Source: Acanthopleura granulata (lineage: Eukaryota > Mollusca > Polyplacophora > Chitonida > Chitonidae). Taken from it: a DNA stretch of 64,000 nucleotides. The translations under genes and the position numbers were made by a program. The first letter of the stretch is position 1, and every line of letters starts with the position of its first letter. This document shows, piece after piece, positions 15,401-30,400 of this stretch. The stretch is taken from assembly GCA_016165875.1 (NCBI GenBank), contig JABBOT010000012.1, positions 6,107,534 to 6,171,533 of the forward strand, written 5' to 3'. The notes beneath the pieces are model-generated. The model made no database searches. It was not told where the DNA came from and was given only the letters and a program-made list of their open reading frames with translations.

Positions 15401-18400
15401 ACAATTGCACATGTACATGTACTTCAGCTTGGCTGAATTAATAATTCAATTGGTTATCTTCTTCCAAAGGTAATTTGTTCCCTATCCCGAAAGATATGGG
15501 TTAAAAATGATATTAAAACAGGTAATGTTCAGTTTTGGACACTGACCACAGGTGGCCTGGTAAATGACTAAAGATGTTGGGCGTCACATTTACCACAGTA
15601 CAAAAAGTCATAAATCTAAATGACGTCTGAAGCCATTTCTATTATTGTATAGTGTACAGGCATATATATGTACAAGGTGTACATGTAAGTACTAACATGT
15701 TAAAGCCAAAGAATACTGGTTTCTTTAGTTAACTTCACATTGTATAAATCACACTGCATACAAGGGAAGCAGATGTAACATATTCTGAATCACCCTTGAT
15801 GTCAACGAAATCTTATCAGGGACTTCAATTTCAGGCATCAAATGGAAATGTTTAACATGTCAAAACATTTCTCTTTCAGACAAATGTCATATTATGCACA
15901 GCTTATATAAAACTGAACAAACTGCCTAAATGTAGATTTCATCTAGTACATGTGTGCATACAGTAAATACACACTTTTTTCTTGAATCAAGGTAATATCT
16001 CTTTAGTCTGTAACATGTCAGCACCTGCCTTTGTTACTATTTCAGTTTCACTTTACTATCACACTGCACGAGTGAATAATGGATGATATGAAAACTTCAG
16101 TCAAGTCAACATCAAAGGCGCCATTGTGGTTTACTGCTGATAATGAGCAACTGAGTCACTGATGAATGAGTAAGCTCCAAGTATTACCAGTAAATACATG
16201 TGCATTATTTAATTCTGTACAATTAAGCAGACAGAGATGAACAAGTGTTCAAGCCATACTGCAGGTGGCTGGTGCACATGTATGTACACATGTGCATGAT
16301 GGATATGTAAGCGTGATCATATCCATATATTAATCAATTCACAACATTCTCAATAAAGGTTGAGCTCTGTACCTGAGCCAGTCCTTAACACCAGGGCAGA
16401 TACAAATAGTACATTTCAGAGTGATTGGAGCTACATGATGCTCTTGCCCTTGGCTTACGATCATAAAACACAATTCCTGTATGCTGATAATACAGGAAAG
16501 TGAAGCATTCAAATTAGGAACAAGCTGATTGGTCAAATCAATAGTATTAATTACCAGGTACATGTACATTAAAGTGGCCAAAAATGTTGAAAAAAATTAT
16601 AAGACTTCTTAGCATAAGACATTTCTAAGGCTCTTTATAGAAACTGGCCCTAGACCATGGAGTAAATCAAAATGAACTACTTGCAGGCCTACACTGTACA
16701 TGACACAGATGTACACAGGCCATAGAACCTAACAACAAAGATGTCAACATGTGGAAGTTTCACAAACATTTACACTCCACTTGATACTGAGAGGATATCA
16801 CTGATTAGCCGTGTCCATTACAAATGTTCACAGCTAAATCACCAGATGGGTGTAGGGGATGAGCTGACCCTAGGCATGAAGGGGTCATGGGGTCACTGGG
16901 ATCAGCAGTCAGGGGTAACAGCCACCAGATATGGGCCAGGTCCCTAGGGGCTGGACCTCTGGAGACACCCTCCAACAGGTGCTGCATTGGTCTGGCCAGC
17001 ACAGAGTCAGAGTGTCAACACCAGACTGCTTGATGGGGTCCACTAAAATTTCACTGAGCTGGAACATTTGGGACATCTGTAAGATGAACAATGGCGAGTC
17101 TGTTGGAGAATATTGTCACCAAATGACATCAATATGACCTGTATAATATACATGTGTACAGTAATGAGTATTGACTGAAGGGCTAAGGGTTCATTTTAAA
17201 GGCTAACTTTCAATGACAGCAAACAGGCCCAAATATAATACCAAAAAAATGACTGGTGTATGCAATGCCACTTTCCAAGTTGGCCTGTCTCCTAACATTG
17301 AGAATTGTTCACAATATCATACTATCTTTGCTGCTCCCCTCCAGCACATAGATGTACATCTGTACACATGGTCCCCTGCCTCCTCTTCCAGACACTTTGC
17401 AGATGGTACAACACTGATGTATACTCTACGTACATCATTTTAGTCTTATATGAAATAATAAATCCTAGCTCATATGAAACAGGCTTGCAATCCATTAGAC
17501 AGATACGTGTAGAAATGATGAACCTAGCCTTATTAAAAATGTATCAGTCACTTCATCAACAAGTATTCCAAACTCAAAAATCTGCTTTCACACACAACTT
17601 GAATGAAACACGATAATATTTACATCTAACGAAAATGTAAATACTTGTAATTACATGTTATGGTCAACTACATTTCAATGTGATCAGCCCAGAGAAAAAT
17701 CTAACCACCTACCAAAGAAATCCCTCCATATTAAAGAGTTCCAGTTCCTGTCGGAATTTCGACAACTGTCCGTTCGCAATTCAGGGTCCGATACATCCGA
17801 CTCTGAGTCGGTCGTGTCCATCTCCATGGAAACTGATGGCACATCCATTTGTATCATTCTGGCGCTGGAGTCTAACTTTTCAGCCAGACAAACTGAAGGT
17901 GCATTACAGTGATTAACTTTTACAGTCTGACCATAGGGAATGCTGAGGAATCAGGAGTGAGTGACAAACCAGGGTTTTTGACAACACTCCAGGCTATAGC
18001 AACATCCCTTGTGGCTGTGTAAGCATGTACTTGTATGTGTTCATGAACACTGAGGAGCATGTGAGGAGGATCTGAGAGTGGCGTGGGAGGACTTCCCCTC
18101 TGTTAATCACACATATATGTATATCACAGACCTTACAGGCCACAAGCAGCTCTTCCTCTGCCTCATACAGTCTGCAAGGACACACATAGTGCCTTCTTTA
18201 TACAGATCAGCACTGGCTAATCACACTGTCTGAACTTCTGTTAGAAGTATACACACATACATGTACATATACAGGATGACACTGCTGGCACATTTACTGT
18301 CAGTCAACACAGAGACCTAGTCAGATATAGTGCCACACATACAGTACAGCTCCCAGCACAGCTGGCCACTTCCACAGACTAGTGACCACTACATGTCCAG

Positions 18401-21400
18401 CTTGAACCCCCCAGGTAAACACTCTGGCCAGCTGTCCACTCTGTCAGCCTATCACCAGTTCTGACTGAACACAGATCACTGTCCACTGTGTTTGCTTTAG
18501 GGTGTAGAGCTGACCACATGTGCCCCTGCAGTAGCTAAGCCTGACAAATCAGCCTAAAGCCTGCCCCTAACACATACATCTCAAGAAAACTTGGCTGGGC
18601 GGAAAACACAGGTGTAACATTGCCAACATTCCTCTTCAGCTATCAGGATGAAAAAATGCAAGTTTTTCAGGTAGAAAACTTTTCACAGTCTGGTGCTGGA
18701 ATAAACATGACAGGCTATGTGAATTAATCCCTCAGCTACATAAGTCTGGATTCAATAGGGGTGTGCAGTGAGCTGTTTGCTCCATCTAATCTGGCTACAT
18801 CAAAGGTTGGTGACGATGTGGCGACCCTCAGGTACACCAATACAACAGACACTGGTGAACTGCACAAATTACATGTGCATATGAAAGGAACCAGTCATGT
18901 GTGAAAAACACATGTGCTAATTAGCGTGTGGTCTGCCTTGCTTTTGTTTCTTCATAACATCCCGAGGCAAACCCACCATGGCCCTTCAGAAGCGCTTTCC
19001 TCGATTACAGGTATGCTGTACTCCGGCAGGTAACCCCTGTTCTCCGCACCAATATCAGAAGGGTAACCCCAAGCTGAACTTACACACAGGAGTAGGCCTT
19101 GATCTGAAGGTGTCCTGCTACAGCTTCAGGAAGATCTCTAATATCAGGAAACTAAAATAACCCAAGACATCTCACCATAACAATTCAACCCAAAGACCAT
19201 GCCATATCTTCACATTCTCTACTACATCTGCTTGTGATCAGCTGCCCTGGGCCAGCCCCTATTCCTGCTTCCCCATGTTTCCCTCCTCTCCCTCTGTCTT
19301 AGCTTCTATAAATCACAAATACTGCCCTCCCCCCATCCCCTCTCTCCACCTCACCTCCACCACCAAGGGGTAGAATTGACTTCATTTATACAAGATTAGC
19401 AAAGTTGTTTTATATTACACAATCCTGGTACATTACCCCATCAACGGCCCATTGTTTCCCCAAGTTTGTTTGCCCTCATTTTACCCCCACTTAACACCTG
19501 AACTTGAGGGAATGATTCATTACACTCTGAAAATAATTTATACGTGGACCATTTCTCTGCGGCTTTGATTACCTTGAAATACTTATTTCCATTTCCATTT
19601 CCAGACAAAGACTCTATGGGTCCATTCCTACACGGCCTGACATTTGAGATATTGAAGTGCCAAGGTGTATGGAAATATTAATAAAATGTTCATATTTTAA
19701 TAACATGGAATGCAAACCACAGGAAAGATCAAAGAGCTGTGAAGTGCTTATATTCATCTGGTAGCTCATTTTCCACCTACACTTTTCCTTATTCTATACG
19801 TGTTATTATTCATATCATGCTCTCCTTGTTTTATTTTCTTTCATCTTTGATTGAAATGCTTTCAAACTGGTTTGATTGGGTTGTTAATGGACACGGTCAG
19901 AGCCACAAACCACTTCAATCCATGGGTCAGCCTGACCGTGTCAGTTTCGCAGGTAAACCTGGCCTTGAGGTGTGAAGGGGGACACCTGGCTGATAAATCA
20001 TTATCAAACTACATCCTAATAACCCCAGAGATGACCACAGGCAGCTATAATCAATGATTGCATATGGGGCACAGTATGGCTGGCAGTGGTGAAAGGGTCA
20101 CTCACTGATATCCACCACCCAGTCATACCAGGCAAGGTTGTCAATACAGCAACAGATTTATGTCAGGAAAATTGTTATTTATTTGGCAACTGAGGCAGGA
20201 TGGATTGTAAAACTGTAATGTAGAAAAATTGTTGTATTATTTTTTAATAACAATAATTTCTTTCATAATCTTCTCAGGTTATGACTTAGTTCCATATTCC
20301 ATATCATACAGTCATTTTTTTTCTTCAAGAGGAAGTTCAATTCAATTTCAATATCAATCATCCAATTAACATTAGCCAGCACAGATTCCCTTGATATCAT
20401 AATTAACAACATACCTTTGGATTAAATTTCACAATCATATCCTGTGTAAAAGATACGTGTACCTACATTGATTAAATGCAATCAATGGTTCATTTCGGTA
20501 CACATCACTTCCAAATACATCTGGTCCACATCATCAAGACTTAAGGCAAATTATTCATCATTTATAATAAAAGTCCAGAGGAAAAGGGGGTTGGGCCATC
20601 CGAACATGAATATTTTATATAACCTTGGGAATCATGGAAAGTTTATCAATAAAACATAGCATGTACACACAACTATGGTAACATATGATCATGAATACCA
20701 ATATAATAATATCTAAACATCTCTACTGAGCTGTTTTAATATCCTCTGAAAAGCAATCATCTTAACTCCACACAAGAGAGGAGTAACAGCTGATGACAGT
20801 TGTGTTAATTTGGGGTCTTAATTTTCTGCCCCCACACACATGTACCATCCTCTGATGTACATGCAGCATACTAGCAATTCTCCATGCTTGATGACACTTT
20901 AAGTGGAACAATCTGATTACAGCCATGACTGACTAGATTAAGGCCAAGACACCACACCTCTCACCTCCCCTACCCTCCCCTCAACTGTGCTCTCTGAACT
21001 GGGGCAGGCACCAAAGGTTTGATTGACCACCAGTGTTTGATTATCCTACACCAGATGACCCCGGAAACAATAAAGAACTAGCAGGTGGCCCTCACTAACT
21101 AGGGGTCTACTTTGGAACATGTGGAGAGAAAAGGGTGCACTGTGTTAGCTCTGGGTTTATCTTCTGCATGGTTGTAAATTTTGGTGTCATTAACATGGAA
21201 AGTCACTAAGACAGACTGTTCAGTCTTTAGTCACTTCCATGGGTCAGTGCACTGAGTTTATCACTGAAGACAGTGTTTCCTCAAAAATTGCAAAACTTTA
21301 TCTCAGGATAAGAACAATGATGCTTTTAGCTTTGTTTGTGAGGGTGCTTCATAGAAATGCAGTGCAAACGCACAGAACATTAGCTAAGTTTATTATTATT

Positions 21401-24400
21401 ATTTTTTCGACATGAATTTATGATTCTTTCTCTTATGCACATAAATGTTTCAGAAAAGGCAATTTTTTTTCGCATTTAGTTTTTTTTTTTTTTTTTATCT
21501 ATCACATGAAATAGTCATTCAGCATGGCATTTGTAAAACAAACTAAGTCATAGATGTGTGTTTTCATACCAAATAAACCACACAGGAAGTTAACAGTAAA
21601 TTTCCTGTCCTTATAAAACAAGGGAGACAATCAGCACATCCTTCATTCACATACTACCAAATTACCCACTTCCTCTTCTCCTTACAGCTGTCTTATTTTC
21701 CAAACTTCTGACAGTCCCTTAGGTCATAAATGTGAACTAAATCGTCACCCACTGTGTATAATACAAAGACCTTACGCAAGTCCTTTCACTGACGAACTTC
21801 CGTCAATCTAAAGGCTACGTGAAAGTGTGCTAAAACTATCGCCCCATCCTGAAACTTGAAGACGTCATCTTCTATCAACATTCCTTATGAACTCTTTTGA
21901 GGGGCATTTAGAAGTTGACACAGTAACATCACATATCACATATGGATAATAAGTTCTGATTTATTATACTGCAATGTTTCGATGTACATTCTAACATCAC
22001 TGTCAAGTGAGGTTAGATTGTACATCGAAACGCTATGGTATAATGAATCAGAAGTTGTTATCCGTATATACAATGTGATGTTATTCCTTATAAAGCTGCA
22101 TGTTATGGTCTGCCACAAAAAACTATGTCAATGTAGATATCATGTTCATTTGAAAAGTGTGTGGCATAATATTTTACTCGCAAAACTTGACTCCACACAT
22201 AAAAGAAAATGTTTTTTAAGGATCTCCAAAGATTGAACAGCTCAGGTTTTCGAGCTTTTTCAAGTACCATACTCAGTAAGAGTAAAGAACATAAACATGC
22301 CTTCACTGGGACGTTACTGTACATCATTTCATCCAATTGCATATCGGTCCATTTAGAAGATAATGCATTGTGACATTTGACAATGACAAAGACTTAAAGG
22401 GCCTTGGACGCCAGAGCTATATAACAAACTTCAAGTACATGTGCATGTACCTTCAAGGATTTTAAGGATGAGTAAGGAAAAAAAAAAAAGAAATTGTTGG
22501 ATCCTGGATGGAACATGTACAAAAACCACTGTAGTAGCTTGCCACGCATAAAACTCCCTGATGTTTCATGTAAATGTTCCTTGGAATTTCTAGATTGAAA
22601 AGTTCTAGTTCTACCGCTGAAATACTGCCTTTGTGGAGTCAAACCCTAGACATTCATTAACATGTTTGGGTAGCTACGTATTTACAGTGGCTCAAATGCA
22701 TTGACTGATCAAACCTGTTCTATGTATTAATTTCCAAAAGTGACAAATTGTTGTCACTGAAATACATCAGAATCAAACAATCATATACCTGTACTAATGT
22801 GCAATTTTCATTCATCTGAAGTTAATGAATCCTCCGAATGCCTCCAGAGATTCTACCCATGGTGTTTGTGTAAACATATATGTATACAGTCCAAGCTTAG
22901 CTATCCACATGGAAGTCTTAGCACCACCAATTGCACACAGCAGGTGCACATACACATATGTTAGAAAGATGGACATCAAGGAAGACATGCAACCCTTCCT
23001 TACAAGTCTGGAGGATTGGTATGGGTTTAACCACAAAGGATGATGGTATATCAAAGACAATAGGGATTTGGCCTACTGTAGAGAATAAACAACCAGGAAT
23101 GACTTCTCATCTGAAAGACCTGCATCTGAACTCAGCTAAATGTCCTCTATATTAAAATCAGCGTCGCCTTAACAGAACTGTTTAACCTCTTTGCACGCAA
23201 GACAGACAACTGCTTATGGTACAGTAATTACAACATGTAATTAGATGTTGGGAGATAAAATTACTTATACTGCTTTCACCAATCTTAGGGCTGAACAAAG
23301 CGTCGCAGTTGATTCATCTGTCCACAGAGAACAATACCCTTCAAACGTGCCCTTAACAAACACTGTCTTAAATGTAACATGAGAAAAGCTCAACGCAAGA
23401 GCAGACCCTCGAAAAAACATTAACTGCTAGTACATTCGTGTTTACCTTACACCTTAACATATGTTCCACCCCTTAAAAAAAATCAGGTTTTTTCTTGGTA
23501 CATCTCTTCAGGTCAGATTCACCAGCCTGTACACATGGTGCAAGCAGAAGCACATGCAATGATACAGTACCAGATAAACCAATCATAACAAAGCCAAACC
23601 ATTTCCTGACTTCCTAGGAAGTACTACTATTTTACACATGAACAGTGTTATCTGCTAGTTCTGGGCATTACTTAAAACACTTTGGAAAAAATGAATTGCC
23701 ACTCTGAACCAGATAAACAATGAAAAAATTGAATGATGATGATATAGATTAGAAAATTCATAAATTAAGCAAAACACAAAAGTACATGTAGGTCTCTAAT
23801 TCTGGTACACATCTGTCCCTGATCTTTCCTGATAAAGATATCAGACTTACAGCATCCATACATGTATTTCAGGAGCCAAACAGTAAGTGTCTCCAGTTAA
23901 TGAAGTTCTGATATAATACGCATATTTGTAAGTGCATGCAAAAGCTGTCAAAATGTGGTCTTGAAAAATGTAACTTTTCAAACCAATGCAGAAAACATTA
24001 ACTTTTGTACTTTTAAGAGAAATTCTGCAGTAAAAATTATGCTTCCACTCCCTACTGAAAAAAACCTCAAAACATGCACCAGAGGCCCAGTAAAGCCTAA
24101 AGCAGACCATTTGCAGAGCCAATGCAGAGGTGCCTGAGAGGCTACAGAGGGCCATCAGAGAATGTGGGATAAGGCATAGGAGGTTAGGGTGACTATTTGT
24201 GGTTCCTGACCAGCCTGACATTCCTCCTTATGACATTCACACATGTGCTTTATTTCATACACGCGTATACTTACATATGGCCGCACTGAGCTGCTCCACG
24301 GTGATATCCATGGAGATTCTAAACTTAGGTCGGTTCATCTTGACAGCTTCTCTAACCTTTCACCAACCAGAAAAAAACATCCCCTAAAGGTCCATAACTA

Positions 24401-27400
24401 GCTGTTTTCAATCACAAATTCCAAATTGGATGCGTATCATGTGTTTTTCAGTCTGTCCAAAACTGATTCTGCAGCCAATTAAGGTTTGTATAAAGTTCCA
24501 CTTTTTCCACGATTGAACACAAGAAAAAGTTTGTATCTTTGAAATTGGAGTTATTATAGTCCTTGTACTAGATCTTGTAAAATTTTGTCATCTTTGCTGT
24601 CAAATCACTGGAATTATAGCTCAAAACATGCACAACAGTTTCCCTTGTTAAGTCGAAACACAGTATCCCCTGGATTGAAGTTTTCACGTCTCCTTAAATT
24701 CAGGTAGTCCTTAACTACAGGTAAACCTGTCGTTCTTCCATTATGCTGACTAGGCCAATGTCTCCTTCCCTCTGAGCTCTCATGTTCTGTTCTGGGCTTC
24801 TCGCCCAGCCCTTCTCCCTGCCAACGCCTCCCCTGCTTCCTCAGGACAAACTGTAAGCCCTGTCAGAGTCCCCCGTGTCTCCCTCACTCACTCACAGCCT
24901 AGCCTGACCACATGGCTAAAAAGCAGAGGGGAGATCACATAGCCCCATCACATCTCCCCCAGCAGGCCACACTTAATACACCTTCACTTACAAATCCCCA
25001 CACAAGCCCAGGCCTCATTCAGACCACAGGAATTTGCACAATGATCTTCAGGGTGTAGGGTTTTAGAATTCCTCTGGATGGACCAGTGGGTGACTGAAGA
25101 TGATAAGAATCCAGATGTTCCGTGTGGTCAGACTGGGCACTTGGATTTGGTAAGGTGGACGTGCCAGATCGGACTATAAACTTAGAATGTTAGTACACAA
25201 ACCTACCTTAATACCTTGACGTAATTGACACCTTGCCTATTCTTCCTTAATTATGTGATGACGCATAACAATGACACATGCCTGATGACCACTGCATTTG
25301 TGGCTGCTTTATGCCAGCTTTGCCAATATACGCGATGCAAAAATCGCTCAAACGCATAAACAAAGAGGCACTGTTCTGTTCTTGCTAATTCAACAATTAA
25401 TTTATATCTAAACAAATGGAAAAGTGACATGTACATGTAAGTAAAGATTAAGTGGAACAAAAAAACACACTTTTATTTAAGGCCATGTTACATGTTGTGT
25501 TTTCTACCACTGATTCATGTTAACATGCATCTTGCCTTAATTGCCACTAGCATGTAACCTGAAGGTGACAAGTAAGCCTTGGTCCAAATATTGAAACATC
25601 AGTCACATTTATACATGCAACTTCACAGTTCATTTGGAGTGTTTTTGACACTATGCTAAGCTTAACATGGGAGGACAAGAACGATTTCTCAAGGTCACTC
25701 CTTGCTAAACAATATTACTATATTTGACCTAAAATTCATAGAATACATGTGTCTGAATAAGAGAGTTCTACACATCTTATTCAGCTGTTTTGAGGTTTGT
25801 TTAAAAGGTCGGATGATATCCTATCAAGGAACTTAGTTTCAGTCGCTCAAAACAATTATATTTTATGACTTATTTTTCTCTTTAAAACTTTTTATTTTAA
25901 CATGAATTTACAGGGCAAATCTATATAAGCTCAGGCCCTTCAAATAATGTGAGAGAATTTCCATATCACGGCTGTGGTACAAGTGTGTAGTACAAAGATT
26001 AAACAGATATACACATGTACACACATGCATATGGACAGGTTATATTAGGGACCATCAGGTACATCTAATCCAAGTGACAGGCTGTGTTATTAAAATGTCA
26101 CATAAAATGGGTTATGTTACACTGTGTGCTGTCTAAATGAGTCTGTATAATTAGCAGCCTAGTTTCAGGTTATTAAAAATGTAATAATAGACAGAAGTTA
26201 CACCAGTGAAATTAGTTTGAAAGTTTCACTATCTATGTCCTGATCGAAACTTGCAGAAAATTAATGTTAGTTCAAACACAAGTACACTCATGTACCTTAC
26301 AAAAAGTGAATCAATGCTTTTATGAATGTAAAACTAGCTATTATTTTGCATGGCCTTGTCCAGGCCCTGTGGCATATGTTTTCCCTTCCTTCTCCCCCTT
26401 CCTCTACAAACATATACTCTACATGTGTATTTACCCCTCAGCTTTGCCACTCGCATGGCATGATGGACAGCTGCACAGACAGAAATAAAACATCCCACAC
26501 CAGCTATTTATTTCCTTTAATATTTTATTCTTGATGTATTTATTATTTTTTGTCCCATGGTGGCGTGCAATTTGCCATAAAATGATCTTGGCATGTTTCA
26601 GAAGGCCATATATAAAAGGAAAGAAAAAATGTATTCATAAACATAACATATCTGCCTTGCTTATAATTTGTACTTACACTCTTTAACTATAAAGAACGCT
26701 GGTTTGATCTAAAGTTTATGAAGAAAGTCTTACAATACATATACACATATACAATTTGTCCAAAAATCTCATTTGAGCAAAACACAATGGTACAAGGCTT
26801 CCATAGGATGCTGTATGAAAACACAGTGCACAGTTGTTCACAAACTGTGAAGGGCTGCCCAGGACAGCTCACATAAACAGAAAGGTGAAATTCTATAACA
26901 GTAAGCTTGCCTATCAGGAGGTATCAGGGTGTATCAATAGTGAGTTCTGTCAACACAACTCTCTTGGAAGCATTTGGGATCTGCAAAGAGCCTAGGCCAC
27001 ATTCCCCAATGATAAGTCATCCATTTCTCTACCCAATCTGTGCCTCAAAAACTGCAGTTGTTAGTCCATCGGTTGCCTCAGTAGTGCAAGACTTGATATA
27101 TTGTTTATCTATAATAAGAATGAAAAAAAAAAAGCACTCCAACGAACTCCAAAGAGAAAGGTATGCATTTGCAATTAAATCTATTTAAGCAAAATCAAAA
27201 GTTGGCTGAATATGATGCTTAACCATGACAGATTCAGGCATACAGGATACATGGCCAAAACAATACCAGTTTTTCTTTTAGGACATTTTTGACCATTTTC
27301 TCTTGACAATTCAATTCCACCAACACAGAATTTTTGGAAAGCTAATGCAGGGATATTAATTTGCCCATGTTCACATATGCTTATAAATATCAGCAAAGTT

Positions 27401-30400
27401 TTAGCACCTCTGACAGTGTAGACCCAGTCTTAACACTGCCATCCTATCTGTTCCTCTCAGTCCTGCACAAACAGTAGCCATGTTTAACATATCATATGAA
27501 GGGAGTTGTCAGCCAGATTGCATATCCACAGCTACCATCACCAAAGAGTCACAGTATTCCTGATATTATTCTACCAAATACAACTGTTAATAAAGTTTGC
27601 TTTTCTAAGCTTAGCACAATGCAGTAGTTGTCACTGAAAACAAATCATCAGTGTGTTGCTTCTGCACATGTTAACACTGGCCCTCTCTGAATCTTCCTCC
27701 TAAAAATCATGACCCAAATATCTGGATAGGACATCGCAATATGGAAGACAAGTAGCTGTACATTGTATGCTTAGAAAAAAACAATGTAAAGCGGTTCTCT
27801 TATAGTTATACATACAACATGTACCTAAATCTCAGGTAAACAGGAGAGCAAAAATGTGTACAACCGATATGTGAAGTATACACTAGCACGTGTTCATTTA
27901 TGATCTGTTCTTTGACTGATTCAAAGCAGTGTATAGAATCAACATACAACGTACATGTAAGTGTGGTGACATTATGAATCTAGTACTGAATACCTCATTC
28001 TTCAGTGTAAGTAACTGTATCATGGCAGTATTTTTCCAATTTGAATACCCATGTTTCAATCCAGTCATATGGTGTTACGACAATAATGTGATGTCCCTTG
28101 AGGAACAGCATGGTATGGTAAACAAACCTGCTCATTTTAAGATGCTGTGGTAAATAGAATTCAACGGGGTATTTATTTACTTATTTATTTGATTGGCGTT
28201 TTGTGTTGTACACCAGAAAATTTCACTTATATGACAGCAGCCAGCATTACGGTGGAAGGAAACTGGACAAAACGGGGTATTAATCTTCAGTATTATGTTC
28301 TTGGGTTTTATCTAAACCTGTATTTTGCCACATTGAAAGTGGGCAAGGAGTTATCATGCCGGGTTTGTGGGAACCCCAGTTTGCACGAGACGCCACTCTG
28401 TCCCAATGAGGTAACTCGAAAAACTGCGTATCACAGTTTCTAGTTTCTGTATCCTGTTTCAACACTGTATAAACCAGTGTCCACTTGAATGAAGGACTTC
28501 TAGTATTACATGCATGTAAGGGTGATGTAATGCCTGCATGCACGTTACCTCAGCAGCTACAAGTATATGTACAAGATGCACTATGTGCAGATTACTGCTC
28601 CTGTTTTCACTAAAAAAAACAACAAAATAACTGTCTTAATTATTCACAGTAAAAAAGAACATAAAATATAATAGCAAGATGCAATACAAATATCAGTCTG
28701 GTTTGGTTATACAATAGTTATACAACATAAGGTACATGACGACTACATATATGTGCACATTTTGAGATGGCAGGGCTTTTTTTAATTAATTTCTATTTTT
28801 TAAATCACTGACATTTGAGCATATGATGTTTTCAGAAAATGTTAAAACCAACAAAAAAAAAGAAAACAATAACATTTTCATTTTGAATGCTTTACTGTAT
28901 CCTTTTTTATCAAATCTTCTCCAGGTGGGGAAATGCGCTTGTGAAACTCAGTCTTGGTATAGGCAAATCTGGCCCAATGTTGATGCAGTATGTGGTGTAG
29001 ATGCAGCTAGTTTTGCCTAGGTTGACCTGGCTGGGTTAGACAGCCCCTCCCCAGTTCCTCTTCCTCCCCTGCCAAATCCTGGTTCACTTTCCCCTCCCCT
29101 CTCAGTCAGGTCACATTGCATGTCACACCACACAACCACATCTGACAAGCCACTTACACATGTCTGTTTGCACCAACCCACATATAATCTCTAATTATTT
29201 TGCCTCAGTTTTATTGAAAAATACCACAGCTTAGCTATATGCCTGTTGTTGTTGTCAGTATAATTTCTCTCTATGATCATGACAGCACATACATATAGGT
29301 GCTTTGATTTATGTAATGTTAGGAGCATTTGTCATTGTGGCACTCAAAAAGACGATGACAGCTACACCTACACATACAATACATGTGGATTAACCATGTT
29401 CACCTGGCTACTCACTATACTGGGTCAATGAAGGACAAACGACAGAAGTTGGTCACCCAAACAATGTGTACATGTACCTTCTTAGCACTCAGCTCTGAAC
29501 CTCAGATCTAAGAGTCCTCAAACCACAGTTCAAGTTCTGACCCTGAGCCATTCAAGTAATGGATTATTCATGCTCAGGTAGTGAGTAATTTAATTTAAAT
29601 CCTGTGGGTTTTGTAATCACCTCCCTGATTTCCTTTTTTAACCTTTCTGTAATGCACTTGTTACATGTATTAGGACCTACTCACATGCTGCAGCTATTAC
29701 TCAACTGACACAGTGTAGGACAAGTTCACCACAACCATACGGGGGTGTCAGGCAGGAGCATGGTCTGGCATATCCTCCTCTCATCACCCCTTCAGCTGCC
29801 AGACCAGATGGTTGAACTTGACCTCAGAGATATAAAGTCACACATCATATTCATTCTGAAGCATGTCCTACATCAATAAATTGTCTGCCCTTGATTGGCC
29901 TTCTTGGTAATGGAGAGTTAATAAGCTCTTCAGCACTGTCAACTAGGCTATAATTAAAGACACTTAATGATGTGTGAAATCATTTTTCATGACGAAAAAT
30001 CCCTTATAAAGTCTTGCTCTTTAATAGAAGAAACAGCTATGTTTACAGTATATTTATAAATAGATCACTGCTATGATATCGATGTCATATCGCCTCACAT
30101 AAAAACATCCAAATTCATGTAGATCTATATATCTTAATACATTCACCGTACTTCAGAAAAGAAAAATGTAAAACCGAATGCTAATAGCTTCATCCCAATT
30201 CAGTTATCTTGTTTAGTTCAAAGCCACTCAGTAATAACACATGGTGCGTATATCCCATGAGTATAATAGGGAACAGATGTAACTGTATAATTTAACAACT
30301 TTCTCACACCTGCACATAAAATTTTTTTACCCTTTTTTTCAGCTTTGAGAACAACATTAACATTGTTGTATCATAGTGCAGTAAGCTTGCAATCACACCA

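Larger units (their letters stand above)
10513..17712 (-). other. RhoGEF intron 3 (7.2 kb)
   Basis: Holds a truncated SINE, a TA microsatellite and GC-rich patches near 15.2-15.4 and 16.8-17.0 kb with short open frames that I could not link to the gene. Otherwise AT-rich. Confidence 0.7.
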
